A stretch of 15,020 bases of DNA from Pseudomonadota bacterium (GTDB lineage: Bacteria > Myxococcota > Myxococcia > Myxococcales > Myxococcaceae). The translations under genes and the position numbers were made by a program. Below the pieces are notes generated by a model that did not search any database, had not been told where the DNA came from, and saw only the letters and a program-made list of their open reading frames with translations. Shown here piece by piece: positions 1 to 5,643 of this stretch. Each line of letters opens with the position of its first letter. Position 1 is the first letter of the stretch. The DNA lies in assembly GCA_023424585.1 (NCBI GenBank), contig JAFADT010000174.1, forward strand, positions 1 to 15,020, read 5' to 3'.

Positions 1-30
1 GAGGCGCTGGCCGCGCGCGGGGCGGGATGA
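1..30 (+). CDS. C-terminal tail of an upstream gene (partial)
   Basis: Frame 1 is open from the window edge and ends in TGA at 28-30, reading EALAARGAG. A second frame is open to a TGA at 51-53, so the identity and even the frame of the upstream gene cannot be settled from ten codons. The same direction and the ~90-base gap to the next gene would allow an operon that begins outside the window. No function can be assigned. Confidence 0.25.
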   Translation, partial: EALAARGAG

Positions 31-86
31 CCGGGCGCTGGCTCCTCGGCTGAGGGGGCCGGGCCCGTCCTTCCAACCAGAACTGA

Positions 87-102
87 AGCGGCCAGGGCCG
101 CT
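87..102. promoter_or_regulatory. 16-bp inverted repeat upstream of the first operon gene
   Basis: AGCGGCC-AG-GGCCGCT is a perfect 7-bp inverted repeat with a 2-base centre, 16 bases before the ATG at 119. It could be an operator or a 5' UTR hairpin. A two-base loop is too tight for a good RNA hairpin, which slightly favours a DNA-binding site. Its function is inferred only from position. Confidence 0.3.
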
Positions 103-118
103 GACTCGGGAGTTTCCC

Positions 119-2116
119 ATGCGGAAGTCGGTGAACGTGGGCGGCAAGCCCTTCAGCAAGATCCTCGGGGTGGGGCTCCCCCTCCTCTTCGTGAGCATGC
201 TGGGGCTCTGGGGGTGGGCATCCCGGTCCGCCGCGGTGGCCCCCTCGGAGACGTCGCGGTCCCCCCAGGCCGCTCCCGCGGTGGCGGGCCTGTCGACGCA
301 GCCCCAGGGCGTGTCTCCCAGTCCCTCAGCGGGGACGCGGGCGTGGATCCCCGGGGTGCTCTACCGCTACGCCCTGAACGCTGAGCAGAAGCTCTCCTTC
401 CGCCCCGCCCAGCCTGGCGCGCAGGCGCTGCCCGGCATGCGGTTCATCCTCCGGGGCGAGTGGACCGTGGGAATCGTCTCCGCGGAGGCCGAGCGCGTCG
501 ACGCGCGGGTGAGCCTGCAGCTCTCCTCGCTGACGGTGGAGGTCGGCGACAATGGCCCTGTCGCCCCCGACGTCCAGCAAAACCTTGCCACGGCGTTGCA
601 GGTCCCCTTCTTCCTCACGCACGACAAGAGCGGCCGGGTGACGCTCACGCACTTCGAGCAGGTGGCCGACCCGCTCGTGCGAGGCATCCTCCGGTCCATC
701 GTAGCGAGCTCCCAGTTCGTCGTGGTCGGAGCGCCGGGCGCCACCTGGACGGCGGAGGAGTTTGACACCACGGGTCGGTACAGCGCCGGGTACCAGCGCC
801 TGGAGCCGGGCCGCTTCGAGAAGCGCAAGCTGTCCTACTCCCACGTGGCTTTCCCTCAGGGGCTCGAGCCGCTGGGTGGCCAGGTCCGCATCGACGTGAG
901 CGCCCGAAGCACCTTCGCGCTGGCGCAGGATCTCTGGACGAGCTCGCTCGATGCCCAGGAGCGGGTGGAGGTGGACGCGGGCCAGACCATGCCCCCCACC
1001 ACCTATGAGTCCTCTCTGAGCCTGAGCCTGCTGGAGCGCCGCGTGGACCCGACGTTGATTGGCGCATTCGTGGCGCGCCGGGCCTGGCTGAGCTCCGCCG
1101 CCATGTCCGCCTTCCAGGGCATGGAGCAGGACCCGATGGATCAGTACCGCCAGGTGCTGGGCGGAAAGGACTTCGACACGCTGATCAAGGAGCTGCGCGC
1201 GCTCCCCGGGGAGCCCACGGCTCGTGACGAGGCGCGCTCCATGGCCCTGGAGCGGCTGCGCGCGCTCTTCATGCTCCACCCCTCCGAGGCCGCGAAGGTC
1301 CCCGACATCATCCGCGCGGGAATGGATCCGCTCGCGGCGAGCCCCATGCTCGGCGCGCTCTCCGCGGCCAGCACCCGCGAGGCCATCCAGGCCCTGGCGG
1401 AGGTCACGGGTGATCGCTCCATCCCCCATGACATCCGCATGGACTCGGTGGCCGCGCTGGGCGTGGCGAAGGATCCCACGGCCGAGGGCCTCGAGGCCCT
1501 TCGCGGCGTGGCAGGCGAAGAGGACGGGATGCTGCGCGACACGGCCAGCTTGGCGCTCGGCAACGCCGCGGCCCAGCTGACCGACACCGACCCCAAGGGC
1601 GCGGAGGACCTGGTCGGCGAGCTCATCCGTGACTACCGCTCCGCTTCCACCGCGGAGGCGCAGGCGGGGGCGCTCAACAGCCTGGGCAACACCCGCTCGC
1701 CGAGCGCGCTCGCCACGCTGGAGGACGCGCTCCAGTCGCAGGATCCCCGGGTGCGCCAGGCCGCGCTCAATGCGCTGCGCATCATCGAGGATCCTCGCGC
1801 TGACCAGCTCCTCGCCAGGCACCTGCTCAAGGATCCGGCCCCGGAGGTCCGTCAGGCCGCCGTCTTCGCCAGCAACTTCCGGCCCCTGGCGCCCCTGCTG
1901 CCCGCCCTGGCGCAGGCGCTGCGCATGGACCCCGCGGACGGGGTGAGGAACGAGGTGATCCACCTGCTTGGAGATCAGCGGGCCCTGGTGCCCGAGGCCC
2001 TGCCCTTGTTGGCCTGGGCCAGCCAGTACGACGCGAGCCCGGACCTCCGGCGGGCGGCCGCGGTCTTCGTCAACACGCCCACGACGCGCGGCTCCACTCC
2101 GCTCGCCTCTCCGTAA
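119..2116 (+). CDS. Membrane-anchored HEAT-repeat protein, LLTP/vitellogenin-N-like
   Basis: This 665-residue protein starts at ATG 119 behind a GGGAG-like ribosome site (about 108-112). Residues 15-34 form one hydrophobic segment with basic residues before it: a signal anchor or uncleaved signal peptide that puts the rest outside the cytoplasm. A Ser/Pro/Ala linker follows (about 36-75). Residues 78-310 are beta-rich, beginning GVLYRYALNAEQ. Residues 340-650 are helical with HEAT-type units, for example DPRVRQAALNALRIIEDPRA (542-561) and a further unit ending VRQAA (577-581). The order beta barrel then helical superhelix, and the stretch LGALSAASTREAIQALAEV (411-429), recall the N-terminal lipid-binding module of vitellogenin, MTP and apoB. 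That link is by eye only; HEAT repeats are the secure call. It is the first gene of the five-gene cluster, so it may supply a binding platform for the exported partners downstream. Confidence 0.85.
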   Translation: MRKSVNVGGKPFSKILGVGLPLLFVSMLGLWGWASRSAAVAPSETSRSPQAAPAVAGLSTQPQGVSPSPSAGTRAWIPGVLYRYALNAEQKLSFRPAQPGAQALPGMRFILRGEWTVGIVSAEAERVDARVSLQLSSLTVEVGDNGPVAPDVQQNLATALQVPFFLTHDKSGRVTLTHFEQVADPLVRGILRSIVASSQFVVVGAPGATWTAEEFDTTGRYSAGYQRLEPGRFEKRKLSYSHVAFPQGLEPLGGQVRIDVSARSTFALAQDLWTSSLDAQERVEVDAGQTMPPTTYESSLSLSLLERRVDPTLIGAFVARRAWLSSAAMSAFQGMEQDPMDQYRQVLGGKDFDTLIKELRALPGEPTARDEARSMALERLRALFMLHPSEAAKVPDIIRAGMDPLAASPMLGALSAASTREAIQALAEVTGDRSIPHDIRMDSVAALGVAKDPTAEGLEALRGVAGEEDGMLRDTASLALGNAAAQLTDTDPKGAEDLVGELIRDYRSASTAEAQAGALNSLGNTRSPSALATLEDALQSQDPRVRQAALNALRIIEDPRADQLLARHLLKDPAPEVRQAAVFASNFRPLAPLLPALAQALRMDPADGVRNEVIHLLGDQRALVPEALPLLAWASQYDASPDLRRAAAVFVNTPTTRGSTPLASP

Positions 2117-2134
2117 CCAACACTCACTGGCTTC

Positions 2135-2152
2135 CCGCGCCGCGTGGCGCGG
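2135..2152 (+). other. GC hairpin between operon genes 1 and 2
   Basis: CCGCGCC-GCGT-GGCGCGG forms a perfect 7-bp stem with a 4-base loop, starting 18 bases after the stop of the HEAT gene. No T-run follows, and the next ribosome site (AAGGA, 2164-2168) lies 11 bases downstream. It may be a processing or mRNA-stabilising stem, or a partial terminator that lowers expression of the downstream genes relative to the first. Confidence 0.4.
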
Positions 2153-2175
2153 CATGAACAAGCAAGGACATCCCG

Positions 2176-3285
2176 ATGTCGCGAAATATCTGGGGGGCCA
2201 TGGCCCTGGTGGCGGTGGCGCTGGTGTTGCCAGCACAGGTGCAGGCGCAGCCTCTGCTGCTGGGCCGATGCACCGTCGACAACCTGTCGACGAATGACGC
2301 GGCGAAGCTGCGAGTCGAGTGGGCTCGCAAGTGCGCGCTGAACCAGAACGTCGGGCACCCGGGGGCCGCGTTCAACACAGGCCTGAGCTCCGCGAGCGGC
2401 GGGACGCTGAAGGACTATCTGGAGTCGGACCTGAGTCGGAACTCGGTGGGAGAGGGCTCGTTCGCGGGCTCGAGCTTCCAGGTGAACAACGCGGCCATGT
2501 TTGCTCTCTATAACTCGGGCCCCACCTACCAGGCGCTGGACACCGACGGCTACCTGCAGTGGTCACGCGACTCGTGGCGGAGGAAGGGACGTCCGCTCTA
2601 CCCCACCTTCGGCACGACGCCCGACATCGCCGATGGGGACAACCGCCAGCTCTTCCCTCACATGGACCTGGCGGACTGCAGGCTCTACTTCGACAAGGAG
2701 AGCACCCAGCCGGCCTTCACCGCCTTCTATGTGAACGGCTACTGCGAGTCGGCCTGCTACACCGCCGAGCAGAAGCTCCTCTTCACCGACGGCGACCTCC
2801 CCATCCGGGAGGCGATGGAGGCGCTGCGTGAGGATCTGATCACGCTGACGCCGGACTCCACGTTCGATGAGCTCCAGCTCCAGCCGAACCTCACCTACAG
2901 CTACACGCGAGAGCTCCGGGACGCGGAGCACACGCTCTCCGTCATCACCGCCCGGTCTGGCGGTCAGCTCCGCCTCACCCTGGAGCACCCGGTCATCAAC
3001 GGCGAGGGCCGCATCGTGCAGGCGCAGACCCTCAAGGTGGGCGACGCGCTGGTGAAGGCCGACGGCACCCTGGATCCCATCGTGGACATCCAGAAGGCCA
3101 CCTTCTTCGGCAAGGTCTACAACCTCGCGCCGGTGACGACAGATCGGGTGTCCAACATCCTCGTGGCCCAGGGCTACCTGGTGGGCTCCGTGCGGTTCCA
3201 GAACGACGAGGTGGGCTACCTCAACCGCATCATCCTCTACCGGAGCATTCCCGCCGACGTGCTCCCCCAGGTGGAGAGCCCATGA
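2176..3285 (+). CDS. Secreted Hint-domain (Hedgehog/intein-type) autoprocessing protein
   Basis: This 369-residue protein starts at ATG 2176, 7 bases after AAGGA. A Sec signal peptide (1-24, cleavage after AQVQA) precedes a domain of unknown family (25-193) with Cys32, Cys53, Cys168 and Cys190. Residues 194-345 look like a Hint fold. Cys194 (ESA|CYTAEQ) matches the nucleophile at Hint position 1. T268-L-E-H271-P matches the block B TxxH motif. LKVGDALVKADG (286-297) and GKVYNLAPV (312-320), then ILVAQGYLVGS (328-338), follow the usual Hint C-terminal pattern. The His-Asn pair that ends true inteins is absent, so splicing is unlikely. Hog or bacterial Hint proteins without it cleave through a thioester at Cys1, releasing the N-terminal part or passing it to a nucleophile. 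The gene overlaps the next one by ATGA (3282-3285). Alternative: a degenerate, inactive Hint. The fold was recognised from motifs only. Confidence 0.8.
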   Translation: MSRNIWGAMALVAVALVLPAQVQAQPLLLGRCTVDNLSTNDAAKLRVEWARKCALNQNVGHPGAAFNTGLSSASGGTLKDYLESDLSRNSVGEGSFAGSSFQVNNAAMFALYNSGPTYQALDTDGYLQWSRDSWRRKGRPLYPTFGTTPDIADGDNRQLFPHMDLADCRLYFDKESTQPAFTAFYVNGYCESACYTAEQKLLFTDGDLPIREAMEALREDLITLTPDSTFDELQLQPNLTYSYTRELRDAEHTLSVITARSGGQLRLTLEHPVINGEGRIVQAQTLKVGDALVKADGTLDPIVDIQKATFFGKVYNLAPVTTDRVSNILVAQGYLVGSVRFQNDEVGYLNRIILYRSIPADVLPQVESP

Positions 3286-4070
3286 AGCGCCCTCTCTACC
3301 CGTTCGTCGTCGCAGGGCTCGCGGGGCTGGCGCTCATCGCCTCGGCGCTCGACGGCGCGCGGGACGCCGCCCCCGTGACGGCGGCTCCGGCGCCGGTCTC
3401 TCCCGCCCCGGCCCCGCTGGCTCGTGACACCGCGCCGGAGCCCCCCCCCGCGCCTCGCCCGTCACCCCTGTCCGAGGCACCGGCGGCAGCCCGGGGGGAC
3501 GACGGGGAGCCCGGCGAGTTCACCACCACCACCGACCGGGTCAAGGCGGAGATCTTCAAGACGGAGCCGGAGCTGGCTCGGTTCGACTCCTTCCGCGAGC
3601 ATGTCCTCCTCGACGCCAACGGCCGCGAGGACTACGAGGCGCTGCTCGCCGACACGCGGATGTATGAGCGGCTGCGCGGGGCGCTGAGCACCTCGACGGA
3701 GGCCGAGCAGACGCTGGAGTCCAGCTTCAAGCGCCTGATGCAGATCGACTACCTGCGCGAGGCGCTGGCCTGGAGGCAGAACCCGGCGCGCGCGCGGCTG
3801 GTGTCCACGGTCGAGCGCATCATCCTGGAGGACTCGTTCACCGCGGAGCTGTCGCCGGACGCCAGGCGCTCGATGGCCGCGACCCGGATGGAGCTCTTCG
3901 AAATCTTCGCGGATCAAGAGCCCGAGAGAGCGGGCGCCCTGGTCGAGGCCGCGAAGGGGACGCCGCTCGAGAAGCTGGTGCGGCACTTCGCCGCGCGCAA
4001 CCAGCGTCGACTCGTGAAGGAGCGGGAGCTGGGCGTTCAAGCACAGGCGCGCCGTGGCGTGACGCCCTGA
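3282..4070 (+). CDS. Signal-anchored helical protein of unknown function
   Basis: I do not recognise a family. The 262-residue product has a hydrophobic N-terminal segment (about 5-23, after MKRPLYP) acting as signal peptide or anchor. A Pro/Ala-rich linker covers about 28-70. The C-terminal region (about 80-250) is charged and predicted helical, rich in Glu, Arg and Leu, with no cysteines. The layout (anchor, extended periplasmic linker, helical domain) is that of many envelope proteins that reach for a partner. Its ATG overlaps the stop of the Hint gene by 4 bases, with GGAG at 3273-3276 serving as ribosome site. The two are therefore probably made in fixed ratio and may interact. A gap of 40 bases separates it from the protease gene. 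Confidence 0.8.
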   Translation: MKRPLYPFVVAGLAGLALIASALDGARDAAPVTAAPAPVSPAPAPLARDTAPEPPPAPRPSPLSEAPAAARGDDGEPGEFTTTTDRVKAEIFKTEPELARFDSFREHVLLDANGREDYEALLADTRMYERLRGALSTSTEAEQTLESSFKRLMQIDYLREALAWRQNPARARLVSTVERIILEDSFTAELSPDARRSMAATRMELFEIFADQEPERAGALVEAAKGTPLEKLVRHFAARNQRRLVKERELGVQAQARRGVTP

Positions 4071-4110
4071 TGGGTCGCGCCGCCAACTCATCGGTTGAAA
4101 GGGAGAGCAG

Positions 4111-5643
4111 ATGCGAAGCGTGAAGAGCTTGAGCAGGTGGATCACCCTGGGCCTCGTCCTGGCCTCGGTGGGGGTGCCCGCCGCGCCGCCTCAGAAGTCA
4201 GGGTCGGGCCGGTTGATGCGGGCCGACAACCCCGTGACAGGCGAGTACCTGGTGGTGCTGAAGCAGAAGCCCGGGCGCGGTCTGTCGAGCATGGCGGCGA
4301 CGGCGGGCGCGCTGGCCAGGCAGTACGGTGCGCGCGTCCTCACCACCCACGAGACCGCCTTCCGTGGCTTGCTTGTCTCCGCCAGCGAGGAGCAGGCCCA
4401 GGCGCTCGCCGAGGATCCTCAGGTGGACTACGTCCTGGAGAATGGCATCGTCCAGCCCTCGGGCGTCCAGAGCCCCGCGGACTGGAACCTGGATCGGATC
4501 GACCAGGAGGCCCGCCCGCTGGACAACAGCTACCTGGCCGAGGACGCGACGGGCGTCAACGTCTACGTCATCGACTCGGGCCTCCGGGCGACACACCTGG
4601 AGTTCGAGGGGCGCGCCCAGGTCGTGTTCAACGCCGTCCCCAACCAGACCGGGGATGACGTCACCGGGCATGGCACCGCCGTCGCGGGGATCATCGGTGG
4701 CAAGACGCATGGCGTCGCCAAGAAGGTCAACCTTCGCGCGGTGAAGGCGTTCAACGAGTTCGGGACGACCGTGGATCGCCTGGTGACGGCGCTGGAGTGG
4801 GTGGCGAACAACGCCGTCACGCCGGCCATCGTCAACCTGAGCTTCACCGCCGCGAGCGAGATCCCGGCAATCGACGCCGCCGTGGATGTCGTCGCGATGA
4901 ACCCCGGGCTCGTCGTGGTGATTGCGGCGGGCAACGCGAACGTCGACGCCTGCGGCTGTTCGCCGGCCCGCCTCCAGCCGGATGCGGTCCACCCCTTCCG
5001 GACGCGCATCATCACGGTGGGCGCGATCGACGAGAGCCAGGCGCGCTGGGTGGGCGTCACCAACGCTTCCAACACGGGAGGGTGTCTGGACCTCTGGGCT
5101 CCGGGCGCGAACCTCCGCTCCGTGAGCTCGACCAGTGACACGGACTCGACCTTCTTCCCGCTCGAGGGGACCTCCTTCGCCGCGCCACACGTGAGCGGCG
5201 TGGCGGCCATCCTGCTGGCCAACGGCGTCGCTCCCGCTGACATCCCCGCGCGACTGATCGACGACGCGAGCGTGGGGCAGGTGGAGCTGGACTTCGGTGA
5301 CACGAGCTCACCCAACCGGCTGTTGTACAAGCGCCCTCACGCCACGCCCCTTGTCAACGGCGCGGGCGTGAGCGTGTCCGACGTCACGGGCGGCCGGCGC
5401 AACTTCAAGCTGGAGGTCCCCGCGGGCCGGCCCTCGGTGACGTTCTCCATCTCCGGAGGCACCGGGGACGCGGACCTCTACATCCGCCACGGCCAGTTCC
5501 CGGAGCTGCACGCCTACCAGTGCCGTCCGCTGCGCATGGGCAACAACGAGACCTGCGTGGTGAACAACCCCGCGGGGGGCACCTGGCTCATCCAATTGGG
5601 AGCCTTCTCCACCTACACCACCACCTTGAAGGGCCAGTACTGA
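4111..5643 (+). CDS. Secreted subtilisin-family (S8) serine protease with I9 propeptide
   Basis: This 510-residue precursor starts at ATG 4111 behind a purine-rich site (GAAAGGGAG, 4097-4105). A signal peptide covers about 1-25. An inhibitor I9-type propeptide covers about 44-114 (GEYLVVLKQKP to VDYVLENGIV); in this family it folds the enzyme and is then removed. The catalytic domain spans about 123-405 with an intact triad: Asp155 in VYVIDSGL, His187 in GHGTAVAG, Ser355 in GTSFAAPHVSG. Asn275 in AAGN is the oxyanion-hole residue. The closest type is proteinase K/aqualysin. The C-terminal region (about 418-510, with GDADLYIRHG and Cys471/Cys482) resembles a PPC domain, often trimmed after secretion. 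Its stop overlaps the next ATG (TGATG, 5641-5645). Within this operon it could mature the Hint or RCC1 proteins, or act as a general exoprotease. Confidence 0.95.
   Translation: MRSVKSLSRWITLGLVLASVGVPAAPPQKSGSGRLMRADNPVTGEYLVVLKQKPGRGLSSMAATAGALARQYGARVLTTHETAFRGLLVSASEEQAQALAEDPQVDYVLENGIVQPSGVQSPADWNLDRIDQEARPLDNSYLAEDATGVNVYVIDSGLRATHLEFEGRAQVVFNAVPNQTGDDVTGHGTAVAGIIGGKTHGVAKKVNLRAVKAFNEFGTTVDRLVTALEWVANNAVTPAIVNLSFTAASEIPAIDAAVDVVAMNPGLVVVIAAGNANVDACGCSPARLQPDAVHPFRTRIITVGAIDESQARWVGVTNASNTGGCLDLWAPGANLRSVSSTSDTDSTFFPLEGTSFAAPHVSGVAAILLANGVAPADIPARLIDDASVGQVELDFGDTSSPNRLLYKRPHATPLVNGAGVSVSDVTGGRRNFKLEVPAGRPSVTFSISGGTGDADLYIRHGQFPELHAYQCRPLRMGNNETCVVNNPAGGTWLIQLGAFSTYTTTLKGQY

Noticed and set aside
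326..2236. Long minus-strand open frame opposite the HEAT gene
   Set aside because: It mirrors the codon structure of the plus-strand gene in GC-rich DNA, is Arg/Gly/His-rich without domain motifs, and overlaps a well-supported gene.
2755..3285. True splicing intein in the Hint gene
   Set aside because: No His-Asn followed by Cys/Ser/Thr at the domain end and no recognisable C-extein continuing a host protein.
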